Shown piece after piece: positions 20,510-31,396 of a DNA stretch of 64,000 nt. Position numbers and translations under genes: made by a program. The notes beneath the pieces are model-generated. The model had not been told where the DNA came from, did not search any database, and saw nothing but the letters and a program-made list of their open reading frames with translations. Each line of letters opens with the position of its first letter. Positions within the stretch are counted from its first letter, which is position 1. The stretch is from the NCBI GenBank assembly GCA_905250025.1, contig CAJNOJ010000132.1, forward strand, positions 1-64,000, in the 5' to 3' direction. This stretch comes from Adineta ricciae (lineage: Eukaryota > Rotifera > Eurotatoria > Adinetida > Adinetidae).

Positions 20510-22729
20510 AGAGATGTGACGATTATTTCATCGCATGCTGCTGCCACTGAAGAAGGAGTTCAATTCAAGGATGATCATGAATATTTCGAGATAAGGTCAG
20601 GTAGGAAGCTTCTTTTTCACCTTTGGTCTCCAGTTTCCCCAATCGATAATGACGACGAAACTAATAAGAAGTTAAAGAAATCTATCCGAAGATTTATTTC
20701 CTCAACTTTACAAGCTGTTGTGAACTGGTGTTCAGACGCTGAAACACTTGTCTTTACCACGAATGAGTGGGAGAAAATCGAAACCGGACAACAAAATCAT
20801 TTTGTTGAGATGTTCATCGATCAACTCGTACGAGAACTTCAAGCACAAAACAGAAAATGGAGAATTCTATTGCTATTCAATCAAAACGATCTTTACAGCA
20901 TATTCCATCGAGTCCTGCACAAACTACAAACTGATCAGGATGGCGATGCTCAACTCTCTTGCCCGGTTTCGTGTAAGTTCATGTTTACAACAGTTCATAA
21001 TGTTCTTATCTCCCTGTTTCACTTGATAGTCATTCAGATTAAGCTGAATACAACATCTGATCGTGATCTACTTAAGTGTGAACATGAAATCAACGATTAT
21101 GTTTGGAAGAACATTGTCACTAATAGAACTGTTACCGTATCTCAATGGAATCAACCAATGTTCAATGCTTTTTGTAGCTATTGTTTAACAAAATCGGTAT
21201 TACCAGAAATAAGCGATGATTTACAGTTAAATCTGACCGGTTCAATATTGGACGTAGAAAAGGCGATTACTAAATATCAGTTGATGAATGATATTTCCAA
21301 AGAGTTACCATTGACTATGCATAATGACACATCGTCTGTTGGCTACAATATTTACTTCAGTTATTCTCGATCGGATCAATCGTTTTGTAAACAGTTAGTT
21401 GCATTTTTATCCAACGAAGGGTATTCAATTAGTAGAAAGTCCTCGAAAAAACCGTTGTCTGCATCAGAGATCGAGAAATCCGATGTTTTTCTAATCGGTT
21501 TCACTGAAGAATACTCCAAAAACTCACAATGCATGGATGAGTTCAATCATGCGAAAGCTCTGGGAAAAACTTTGGTTCCATTTGTGATCAGACAGAGTAT
21601 CTCCGATAGTGATTGGCTTTGTTCAATTGCAACTGCAACTTTATTCTACGACCTATTCGATCGGGAAATAGATTTGGAGTTTACCGATGATTTTGATCTA
21701 GAATACGATAAACTATTAATCAACCTGGTAAGTCGATCGCTTGATGTATGCAGCGAAAACGATCTTACTTGTATTCTAGTTACGTTACACGAAACCAGGT
21801 AGTGTCCGTCGGCCTTACGTTCTTCCTAGCATTGCCAAAAAGGAAGAAGATCAAGAGAAAGAGTGCCAGGAAGTGATCTTTGGTAATAAATCCAGCGCAT
21901 TGCAGAAGTTGACACCAAATGAAATCCAACACTTGCAAGCAAATTATCAAAAGGAGTTAAAGGAAAAGATTGCGATGAACAGAATTCCTGCTGATGAAAT
22001 TGATCCATTAGTTGCCAGTTTAATGGAAATTGTTGACGATCTTCAATCAGTGCTAAGAGGTGACGATCCATATATCAACGAAGTTCAAGATCATCAACGT
22101 ACATATTCGTCACCACATCGATCTTGGGAGTTCGGTAAATTTCTCAGCATATCCTTCGTTTCATCCATGCATTTTATGTTTTAGATAAAAATTGCCAAGG
22201 TGTCATCTATGAATTTATGTGTTGTGCCAAACGTTGGTTAGCACGAGCGCCGAACGTGTCGAAAAAACAATTCGCACCATTTACACCTACGAGAGATTTG
22301 AACGATGCAGTATTTTGTGTTTATCAGTCGCCGGACAGTGAAAAGTATCAACGAACGTATGAAACATTGGATCATTCACCGTCAGAGAAGAAATCAATCG
22401 GGATATCAATTGCTGATCCCGGTTCCTCGTTCAATGATGAACAGATGCACGATTATTTTGCGAAACTAGTGAAAAAGTATCGACCCGGTGGCGATGTTGA
22501 AACGGAAATAAAGGAGAATGAGATTGCGTGGCGATGGAAGAAACCAACCGAAACAGACGACAAGCTTTATATTGGTAATGAATTGAAAACACCGGAGGAA
22601 ATACGGCAAATCGAAGAACGAGACAATCCACGCCGTGTTTGGAAAAAGACTCGAGGTGCAAAAGAATTCATTCAACAAAAAATACGAAATATTCTCGAAC
22701 TTCAAAAACTATGCGAACAATCGAAATAG
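20510..22729 (+). CDS. KH/macro/TIR protein P, TIR and C-terminal part
   Basis: Exon 4 20510-20972, exon 5 21030-21727, exon 6 21780-22134, exon 7 22185-22729; introns 57, 52 and 50 bp. For intron 20973-21029 I chose the GTAAGT donor although the frame also reads through. The TIR domain lies at about residues 656-785 of the collapsed protein: VGYNIYFSYSRSDQ, DVFLIGFTEEYS and NSQCMDEFNHA, where E (about residue 723) matches the catalytic glutamate of TIR NADases. After the TIR come KLTPNEIQHLQANYQKELKE and RWLARAPNVSKKQFAPFTPT-RDLNDAVF, the motif shared with gene M. The last 70 residues are charged and helical. The stop is 47 bp before the ATG of the next gene. Confidence 0.75.
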
Positions 22730-22776
22730 TTTGTTTTTACTTTTTATTTTCTAGATAAACACATCTCCTTCTTTCC
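22730..22776 (+). promoter_or_regulatory. Intercistronic region with trans-splice acceptor
   Basis: The 47-bp gap between stop and next ATG contains a T-rich tract ending TTTATTTTCTAG (22743-22754) and then ATAAACAC, 22 nt before the ATG. There is no AATAAA and no room for a promoter. This is the arrangement of spliced-leader operons, which are known in rotifers. Confidence 0.6.
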
Positions 22777-23241
22777 ATGGACGTTATCTTACAGCAACAT
22801 TCCAGCTTGGTCCGTCGTCTTCGTCAAGGCGATCCAAATGTTACCGTTCATGAGATAGAAGCATATCTTGATCGAATTCTCGACTTTCTAAAAACAGTTC
22901 CATACAGACCGACTCAGACAGATGGATTGAGCTTATTAACCGTCGTGTGTGATGATCTGGCCAGTCAGAAGACGCTACATTTGTTTAATCATCCGATCAT
23001 AATTAATCATTCGATATTTGTTTACATTGGTCGAACATTGGAAATGTTACTAACAAAATGTAATCATTTACAATCATTATCGTTGAAAAAACACGATGAG
23101 GATGCGTTGTATTCGATCAGTTATTTGATTGCACAATTATGTTTACACCGAAATGAACATATTCCATTATTTTACGGACGATTTTTGGACCGAATCTTTC
23201 CTGTAACTGAAAAACCAAATGGCAGAGACGATACGTTTCAA
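22777..23241 (+). CDS. Helical-repeat/TIR protein S, 5' end
   Basis: First 155 codons of exon 1. The N-terminus (MDVILQQHSSLVRRLRQGD) opens into predicted helices. Start chosen because it follows the acceptor in the intercistronic gap. The frame continues after the N at 23242 once the duplicated 221 bp are removed. Confidence 0.7.
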
Positions 23242-23242
23242 N
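23242..23242. other. N junction: unmerged 221-bp contig overlap
   Basis: 23243-23463 equals 23021-23241 exactly. The apparent internal 74-residue repeat in the protein is this artefact. Confidence 0.9.
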
Positions 23243-26063
23243 TTTACATTGGTCGAACATTGGAAATGTTACTAACAAAATGTAATCATTTACAATCATT
23301 ATCGTTGAAAAAACACGATGAGGATGCGTTGTATTCGATCAGTTATTTGATTGCACAATTATGTTTACACCGAAATGAACATATTCCATTATTTTACGGA
23401 CGATTTTTGGACCGAATCTTTCCTGTAACTGAAAAACCAAATGGCAGAGACGATACGTTTCAATTTTCGCCACGTGAAGGCGAAACGTTCTTAACCGACA
23501 AACCAAACTTGAAAACTGCGAGATTGCATCCCAGTGCACCAAAAGCACGGCCAGTCACACCGATTATGATCAATTTCGAAATCATGCCAGAACCAAAACA
23601 GCGTCAGCCATCTAAACCGGTCACACTTCGAAAAGACCCATTGGTTAAACCTCAGCCGAAAACATCAGAACTTGAAAGAGATCTACCGGTGAAGACGTAT
23701 CAAAGCATCTTCTTGACGAAGTCGTTCTTCGAGAAACTTCGATGCGGAATTGAAGATCTTTCACAAAATGAATATTCGCCATATCATATCAAATATAAAG
23801 TCATCGATCGCCTAGTTCGTCTATGTTCAAAAATGAACCTTGTTGATTTCATCTACGAATCGATTATTAAATGTCTATGTTCAAAGTTCTATTCGCAAAC
23901 GTTCACGACAATCGAATCAACACAGATGTGTCTGACTCCCAAACAATTATTTTTCGTCTACAGTTGTTCTCGATTCATCATCCGCCACGAACTCAACCAA
24001 CCCGATCGATTACCGAAATTGCTCTGCCCATCAATGATCGCAGCAACCAAACTAATCATCGATCATGCTCTTCCAGGTAACACCTTGCAAACTCGTATCT
24101 TGTTTGTCTGAATCTATCGTCTATTAGATCACGATGACAGAGGTCTCGCTCGGCAAACGTTGAGTTTTCATCTTGAATTACTCAATCACTTGTCCTCAAC
24201 GACTGTAGGCCGACGACATTTTCTGCAAAGTTCGATTTCCAATCAAATGATTCGCATTTTAAACACAGAACAATTGCTGACTCTTGCATGCACAACTGAA
24301 GTGTTCTTTGATGCAAATGTGCGTGTTATCGCACACACTTTGCTACTATTATGCAATTTGGCTTATGAAAAAACTATATTCACCCTTCTAAAAGGTATGA
24401 ATTTGAAGTATACGAAAGTATTAGATGAAGCGAAAGATTCCGCCATTCAATTTGCATATAATGCGTTAGCATCGATTCTAAGTGAAGATACTATTGATGA
24501 AGCGAATGAACCTCAGAAGTTAAAACAGGATTACTTGAAATCCCTGATAGACAATCTTCCAGAAGCCAAACGTATAACAATTATAGATTATGGACGAACA
24601 TATGAAGGTAATTGAGGGCGATTTGTGAAGCAAATGATTCGACTCTTTTTTTCTCATTCCGTTTTAGGGGAGGGTTTACAGGTACAATACAGTTTCCTTA
24701 CCGAAGAAATTTTGAGTAAGTTAATTGAAGATATTGATACTATCTCGAACTGGAGGAGGTACCGTTTCGATGAGAACGATTATAAACGTGTATCAAAAAG
24801 CTTAAGAATATGCACGAAACAGAATACACAAGAAGTTGAGTCGCTCATAAAACCTGTGATCGAATGTTTAAATTCATCAGCTTATATGGAAGTTTTCGAA
24901 AAAATTGAATTCTCCCGAAGCAAAGTAGCATCGGGTTTAGTGCGTACGAATCGTTCTCTCGCCGCCAAACATTTGTTCTTTATGCGTGAATGTCCTGAGT
25001 TTCTCATTCAACATCATTATTCCGAAGATGAAAGTGAAATGAAATCATTGATGGACAAAATGATGTCTAACACTCGACAAATCTTTCAAGATCATTTGCA
25101 TGTCGTGACTGTGACAGCAACCGAACGAGTTCTTGGTCATACGATGAATACTGATGATGATGATGATGAAGAAGCAAGAATAGAAGCATTGGGTTATCAT
25201 ATCAAATTATTAAATCATTTTGCTATGCAAAGATCTCTTCGGAAAGAATGTTCCGATCAACCGATTATTCAGAACATAATCACGGTTTTACAAGATGATG
25301 GTTTACTTAATCAGCTGGAACGTCTTAGCAAGAAAAGAATTGAATTCATCGGACAATCATTGACATTATTGAATAACTTGATACTTGAGGAACAGGCATT
25401 GAAGTTAATGAAAAGTCAATCTTTCGCCAAAACATGTTCTCAGTTTCGTTCGATTAATGATAAAACAGTTCAATTTACTTCCCATATACTGTTGATCTCA
25501 TTAAACAAAACATCATTCAACGATCTGAGAGAAATCGATTTTTTATCGAAAACATATACCGAATATCTTTGTAAGTCGGTTAAAGTACCAAAATTATGTT
25601 ACCATTGTGTTAAATTAAGTTGTTTAGTAAGGAATCTCAAAAGTATGTAGAAAACTAAATATAGAATTCGGATTAAAAACCAATATTCGCTTATATTGTT
25701 TAGTTATCGTCGAAGGAAATGATGTATTCCGTGATTCTCTTGTCGAACAGAAAAATGGTATTTCAGCCATCGCTAACTGTGTCTCTGCCTATCAAGATAG
25801 TAGTATTGAATCGAAACCGGTCAAGGCTTCCTCGATCGTTCAAAGGATGAAACCGGACGCAGAAGTTTTGGAAAAAATTCAACAGTTAGCAATACTTATT
25901 ATTTGGCGGTTTACATATTACGGACCAACAGTTATCAAAACATTGAAATCAAACGATGCTTTTATCGATCAAATTCTGAAAGTCAGCAAACAACCGTTGC
26001 GAGGACCAGCCAAAGGTAATAAAAAATCATTAGCAGATTCAGCGAAAGAAACTGCTGAACAAA
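23243..26063 (+). CDS. Helical-repeat/TIR protein S, haplotype 1, central part
   Basis: Rest of exon 1 (23243-24076), exon 2 24128-24607, exon 3 24668-25642, exon 4 25704-26063 (cut by N); introns 51, 60 and 61 bp. A proline-rich linker (ARPVTPIMINFEIMPEPKQR) separates the N-terminal helices from a long all-helical region with ARM/HEAT-like periodicity (LLLLCNLAYE, SLTLLNNLILEEQALKLM, FTSHILLISLNK). The architecture of helical repeats then a C-terminal TIR recalls SARM1, but no SAM domains are visible. An acidic DDDDDEE run is present in exon 3 and is shorter in haplotype 2. Confidence 0.7.
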
Positions 26064-26064
26064 N
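26064..26064. other. N junction: return to haplotype 2 of gene S
   Basis: 26065 restarts at the homologue of 24513. The haplotypes differ already at the seventh base here. Confidence 0.85.
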
Positions 26065-28139
26065 TCAGAACTTAAAACAGGATTACTTGAAATCCCTGAT
26101 AGACAATCTTCCAGAAGCCAAACGTATAACAATTATAGATTATGGACGAACATATGAAGGTAATTGAGGGCGGTTTGTGAAGCAAATGATTCGACTCTTT
26201 CTTTTTCATTCCGTTTTAGGGGAGGGCTTACAGGTACAATACAGTTTCCTTACCAAAGAAATTTTGAGTAAGTTAATTGGAGATATTGATACTATCTCAT
26301 GGAGAGGGTACCGTTTCGATGAGAACGATTATAAACGTGTATCAAAAAGCTTAAGAATATGCACGAAACAGAACACACAAGAAGTCGAATCGCTTATAAA
26401 GCCTGTGATCAAATGTTTAAATTCATCAAATTATATGGAAGTTTTTGAGAACGTTGAATTGTCAGGAGGAAAATTAGCATCGGGTTCAATACATACGAAT
26501 CGTTCTCTTGCTGCTAGACATTTGTTCTTTATGCGAGAATGTCCCGAATTTCTCATTCAACATCATTATCCCGAAGAAAGTGAAAGTGAAATGAAATCAT
26601 TAATGGACAATATGATGTCAAACACTCGACGAATCTTCCAAGATCATTTGCATGTCGTGACTGTGAAAGCAACCGAACGAGTTGCCGGCCATGCAATGGA
26701 CACTGATGCCAATGAAGAAGCTAGAATAGAAGCATTGAGTTATCATATCAAGTTGTTAAATCATTTTGCTATGCAAAGATATCTTCGAAAAGAATTTTCC
26801 GATCAACCGATTATTCAAAATGTAATCACGGTTTTACAAGATGATGGTTTACTTGATCAGCTAGAGCGTCTTAACAAGAAACGGATTGAGTTCATTGGAC
26901 AATCATTGACATTATTGAATAACTTGATACTTGAGGAAAAGGTGTTGAAATTAATGAAAAGTCAATCTTTTGCCGACACATGTTCACAATTTCGTTCGGT
27001 TAATGACAAAACAATTCAATTTACGTCGCACATACTTTTGGTCTCATTAAACAAAACATCATTCACCGATGTGAGAGAAATCGATTTGTTATCAAAAACA
27101 TACACCGAGTATCTTTATAAGTCGGTTAAAGTACCAAAATTATGTTACCATTGTGTTAAATTAAGTTGTTTAGTAAGAAATCTCAAAAGTATGTAGAAAA
27201 CTAAATACAGAATTCAGATTAAAAAACAGTATTCGCTTATATTGTTTAGTTATCGTCGAAGGAAATGATGCATTCCGTGACTCTCTTGTCGAACAAAAAA
27301 ATGGTATTTCAGCCATCGCTAATTGTGTCTCTGCCTATCAAGATAGTAGTATTGAATCGAAATCGGTCAAGGTTTCCACGATCGTTCAAAGAATGAAACC
27401 GGACGCAGAAGTTTTGGAAAAAATTCAACAGTTAGCAATACTTATTATTTGGCGGTTTACATATTACGGACCAACAGTTATCAAAACATTGAAATCAAAC
27501 GATGCTTTTATCGATCAAATTCTGAAAGTCAGCAAACAACCGTTGCGAGGACCAGCGAAAGGCAACAAAAAGTCATTAGCAGATTCAGCAAAAGAAACTG
27601 CTGAACAAATGTTATGGCGATTTGGTAGTGAAAAGTTGATTCTTCATGAAAAGAAGAAAAAACAAGAAGAAATAACGTCCGATCGACCGGATGAACCGTC
27701 AACTGCAGATCAATGGCGTGAATCTGTTCCTTTCGATCTGCTGATGAGTTATAGTACGAATGTCAATGATAAGATTATGAGTTTGAAAATTGCAGATCGT
27801 TTAACAAAGAGAAACTATCGAGTTTATACGGAAAAACAAGGTAAACATCGATTAGAATTAATGGAAATTGCAGCAGCAAAAAAGGTGCCAATTCTTGCTT
27901 GTTTATCATCGAAATTTCGAGATTCGAAATTCTGTATGGCTGAAATCGATAATGCGAGTAAAGTCAAGTGTCCTGTGATTCCAATTATTGTGGAAGAAAA
28001 CTATACAGTCAAAGGCTGGTTGAATCATGTATTGAACAATCGAAAACCGATTGAGTTTAATAACACAGATTTTACTCAATCGTTTATGTTTCTAATCGGA
28101 GAAATTGATGAAATATTACATAGACAAGAGAGAGAATAA
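26065..28139 (+). CDS. Helical-repeat/TIR protein S, haplotype 2, central and TIR part
   Basis: Exon 2 tail 26065-26159, exon 3 26220-27188, exon 4 27250-28139; introns 60 and 61 bp. The collapsed gene has four exons and 1138 residues. A lysine-rich linker (EKKKKQEE) precedes the TIR domain at about residues 1002-1138: VPFDLLMSYSTNVNDK, VPILACLSSKF and SKFCMAEIDNA, where E (about residue 1074) is in the position of the catalytic glutamate (C-x-x-E). Two codons in exon 3 are missing relative to haplotype 1. Predicted role: ligand- or stress-gated TIR NADase, with the helical array as regulator. The stop lies 44 bp before the ART gene. Confidence 0.75.
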
Positions 28140-28183
28140 GCAAATCTTCTTTTCTTTTTTTTTTTGTAGATAGAAATTTTCAT
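28140..28183 (+). promoter_or_regulatory. Second intercistronic region with trans-splice acceptor
   Basis: The 44-bp gap holds a long pyrimidine run ending TTTTTTTTTTTGTAG (AG at 28168-28169) and then ATAGAAAT, 14 nt before the ATG at 28184. It has the same TAG|ATARA acceptor as the other two cistrons, and no poly(A) signal. Confidence 0.6.
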
Positions 28184-29242
28184 ATGGCTACCTCAAAGTC
28201 ATCAACAACAAGCGATTTTTACTATGCGTGCCGAAATGGATTAATCGATGTTGTTCGACAACAACTACCAAATATGAGTTTAGAGGAGATTGATAGGGTT
28301 CAAGCCAATGGCTCTACGGCTCTTCATGCAGCGTCTTACTTCGGTCATACAGAAATTGTGAAGCTATTGTTAGAAAAAGGCGCAAGTCGGTCGGTATCAA
28401 ATCTCCATAAATGTTTGCCTTATGATGAAGCATCACTGGATGAAATCAAAACATTATTTAAACGACCATCCAATCGTTTTTCTGACGATGAATCGGGTCA
28501 TATTGATTGGATGAAATGTGATGCAGCCGCTGAACAACTAGCCAGAGACTATCGATATCGCCATACTGGCTTAGGATGGACAGCAAAGAATATTGAACAT
28601 CGTTTGAAACACATCAAAGACGAAATGTCACATACAGAAGTTGATCGTATTCGAGTTTTTCTCAATGAAGCTCAACGTGATCCAAAATGTCTTCTTCGTG
28701 CCTATACAGTCGAATCCGCTTTCTATGCGAAGTTGAATAAAGATCTCGCGTCGAGACACTTCGATCAAGGAACGAATTTTGGATTAACGTACTTCGTGGA
28801 TTTTTTCTACAATCATCCCGAATTTCAATCTCTGTCATATACAGGCCCTACCTATCGAGGTATGACCGTAACTCAAGATGACATGAAAGAGTACACTACC
28901 GGAAACAAAATAATGAACAAGGCATTTCTATCGACGACGAAAAATCGCGCAATAGCAGAACAGTTCGCAAGAAATGAAGCGCACAATCGGAAGAATAAAA
29001 GTGGTGATCTGGTTAAATTAGCGGTTTTGTGCTCATTTGAAATTGTTAATCATCGGACAGGATTGAGTGTCGAAAGCATTTCAGAATTTGCGTATGAACA
29101 AGAAGTTCTGGTTGGCCCGTACACCGCATTTTTAATTGTTGATGTACGTCAAGTTTCTGATAACTATGCCGAAATCGATCTACGAGAATGTGACATAGTG
29201 GAACACGATGAAAATGGTGGTGATGATGAAGATTTTGACTAA
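28184..29242 (+). CDS. Ankyrin-repeat mono-ADP-ribosyltransferase
   Basis: Single exon, 352 residues. Residues 10-75 form two ankyrin repeats (the second is textbook: NGSTALHAASYFGHTEIVKL). Residues 170-325 are an ARTC-type ADP-ribosyltransferase domain with the R-S-E triad visible: R225 in TYRGMT, S250 in AFLSTT, and ExE at 305-307 in EQEVLVGP, the form associated with arginine-directed transfer of ADP-ribose from NAD+. There is no signal peptide, so unlike vertebrate ecto-ARTs it should act inside the cell. The C-terminus is acidic (DDEDFD). It is the last cistron of the proposed operon. The 3' end of the second haplotype is at 39716-39940. Confidence 0.8.
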   Translation: MATSKSSTTSDFYYACRNGLIDVVRQQLPNMSLEEIDRVQANGSTALHAASYFGHTEIVKLLLEKGASRSVSNLHKCLPYDEASLDEIKTLFKRPSNRFSDDESGHIDWMKCDAAAEQLARDYRYRHTGLGWTAKNIEHRLKHIKDEMSHTEVDRIRVFLNEAQRDPKCLLRAYTVESAFYAKLNKDLASRHFDQGTNFGLTYFVDFFYNHPEFQSLSYTGPTYRGMTVTQDDMKEYTTGNKIMNKAFLSTTKNRAIAEQFARNEAHNRKNKSGDLVKLAVLCSFEIVNHRTGLSVESISEFAYEQEVLVGPYTAFLIVDVRQVSDNYAEIDLRECDIVEHDENGGDDEDFD

Positions 29243-29288
29243 GTATCAAGTTGTTGAAGCATCATTTGTATCATTATCTTAAGCATAC

Positions 29289-29294
29289 AATAAA
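29289..29294 (+). terminator. Poly(A) signal AATAAA after the ART gene
   Basis: AATAAA 46 bp after the stop, conserved in haplotype 2 (39986-39991). It is the first canonical signal I see after any of the three rightward cistrons. Confidence 0.55.
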
Positions 29295-30346
29295 AAAACA
29301 CTGATACTCTCGTTTTGAACTTTGTTCTATGTTACCTTGAAGAACTATTCGAAAAGAGATGGGACATTTTCTGAGAGTATGACTACAAGTGTGAGTGATT
29401 AATTACTTCAACCATCATTCCGAGTTATGATGACACAAGTAATGTGGTACAATAGTCGCTGACTCTCTATCGAAAGGATATTGTCAGATTCCTATTATTC
29501 TCTAAAAGAAATAAATAAGAATTATTTCATTTGAATAATACAATCTTTTACCCATACTCATTTGACTACCAAAAGAAACTATTATAGATATCACCTTTTA
29601 TTCTAGGATTTGCAGTGAAAAGAGCACCCATCATATGTTCAGAATATCATTTGTATAGTCGACATCTCCGTAGTTAATCAGATGCAATTGCGCTGGCGGA
29701 CATGTGCCTTTTACAGCATATTCCCGCTAAAGTCCTATTGGAAAACCTGACGTATCGCAACATACAAGGCAATACTCATATTAAGCTCATATCACTTCTT
29801 CTGATTTCTTGAACAACAACTATCATAACATAAGGTATACTAAATCTTTTTGTGTAGCCTCGTGAAAGTATCATCGTCGCACACATCAGTCTTATGGTAT
29901 CATTTCTGCAAGACGGTTTAACATCAAACCCTTCGAGCAATCTGAGTAAAATCCTCCATTCGATATTACTCAACAGGAAACATGCGTCTGTACTTGTTAC
30001 CTGATTATAAATACTAAACAATTCCAAAAGAATACCTTTTGAAGGGATTATAGACATTTTTCTTTATGTGAAAAAATATCATAGGAGTTTGGAAAAACTG
30101 CTAAAAACTTGGGGCTTTTCATAGAAGGAATCTAAATTTTTTTCTATCGATAGTGTTTTCTCGAGCATATTGGTGTTTGGAAGTGAAGGAAACTCCATAG
30201 ATTGACCCATCTATATTTTTTTAAACTATCTTTGTATTTGCAAGCCTCATACTTTGATATATTATTGAAAAGCAAAAACCGTCGACAGAAAAGAGAAGAA
30301 AAATTTTGGTTGTAGAATCAGTTTTGATACTGTCTCGAACTAACGT
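29295..30346. other. Intergenic between ART and GPCR genes
   Basis: About 1 kb of AT-rich spacer between two convergent genes. An open frame of 93 codons on the minus strand is broken by an indel in haplotype 2 and has no recognisable domain. I see no RNA gene or repeat. Confidence 0.5.
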
Positions 30347-31396
30347 TTATTGAAGTACATGATGTCTTTCGTTTGTAACTATTCTTGGATCTTCAATACG
30401 ACGTCGACAAATTTTATGTTTAAATAAACGTAGAAATTCTTGTCGAAATATTGAAGCTGACCAGATATAAATGAAAAATGTAAGTGCTAATTCCAATTGA
30501 AGAAAAACATAACTTGTATGAAAAACACTCAGTTCAACCAAAAGACGAAGTGGTGATTTTTGTGTATTCATTGTAAATGCTTGATAAAGAAAATAACATG
30601 GATTCAATGTACTGAGAATGACGAAAATGATAGCTTCATTGAAGGCAATCTTAAAGAGCTGAAGATCTTTTTTTGCCATAATAGTTGTCGGAATATGTTG
30701 TCCACCATTCGCTCCATTCATTGGATTAGTACGGTTTTTTATATGCCGAATATTTCTGAGTGTAAGTAAACTGAAAATAATTATGAACAACGGAGGAAGT
30801 ATACCACTGTCGAATGCTATGTAGATACTGAAAAATATATTATAAGCTCCCTTTCGAGGTAAACATTCACCATGCTGTATTTCATAGAAGATAAGTACAT
30901 GAACATATATTAATAACCAGAAAATTATATTGATAAATATTACACGATGAGCAATTTTTTTTGAACTCCATTGACGACGAAGTGCATCATGAGAACTAGC
31001 GAAATAACGATCAATCGACGCTAAGATTATGAAATAGCGAGGAATAGCGACAAAAACATACAAAAGATAATAACGAATTTTACAAAACCAAGGCACATAA
31101 TTGACTGTATTAACATTGTAACCATATTGAAGCATACGTGTCATAAGACCAAAGTTAAAATCTATAATTTGAGTAGCACTAGAAGCAAGATAATAGAGAG
31201 CGCACGAATTCTTGCGTAATGCTGGTTGATACAATGTAACAAAGCTTAGTACTGCTCCAATATCTCCTATAAATATAACAGCACCCATAGCGTATTGAGA
31301 AATGTTGACCATCATATTACTAACAAATGCCGTCCAATAAATTAGGTTACTATCAAATGTTGTATTCATTCTACACAAAACGCAATAGATTAACAA
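30347..31396 (-). CDS. Rhodopsin-like seven-transmembrane receptor, haplotype 1
   Basis: Single exon, up to 349 residues. Seven hydrophobic segments are visible, at roughly residues 33-55, 66-88, 105-130, 148-170, 185-212, 248-272 and 292-315. Helix 3 ends IDRYFASSH, the DRY motif of class A receptors; the usual disulfide pair is present (WFCKIRYYL before helix 3 and GECLPRKG in loop 2). The helix 7 NPxxY motif is missing (FFIYIWSASIF). The better start may be the second Met (31369), which exposes an N-glycosylation site NTTF at the extracellular end. It belongs to a large divergent receptor group in rotifers; the ligand is unknown. The gene is divergent from the RNF213-like gene across 3.5 kb. 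Confidence 0.75.
   Translation of the reverse strand: MLIYCVLCRMNTTFDSNLIYWTAFVSNMMVNISQYAMGAVIFIGDIGAVLSFVTLYQPALRKNSCALYYLASSATQIIDFNFGLMTRMLQYGYNVNTVNYVPWFCKIRYYLLYVFVAIPRYFIILASIDRYFASSHDALRRQWSSKKIAHRVIFINIIFWLLIYVHVLIFYEIQHGECLPRKGAYNIFFSIYIAFDSGILPPLFIIIFSLLTLRNIRHIKNRTNPMNGANGGQHIPTTIMAKKDLQLFKIAFNEAIIFVILSTLNPCYFLYQAFTMNTQKSPLRLLVELSVFHTSYVFLQLELALTFFIYIWSASIFRQEFLRLFKHKICRRRIEDPRIVTNERHHVLQ

Noticed and set aside
22777..24111. Internal 74-residue protein repeat in gene S
   Set aside because: The repeated segment is the 221-bp overlap around the N at 23242.
29776..30057. 93-codon minus-strand ORF between the ART and GPCR genes
   Set aside because: The homologous stretch of haplotype 2 carries a deletion that breaks the frame; no domain is seen.
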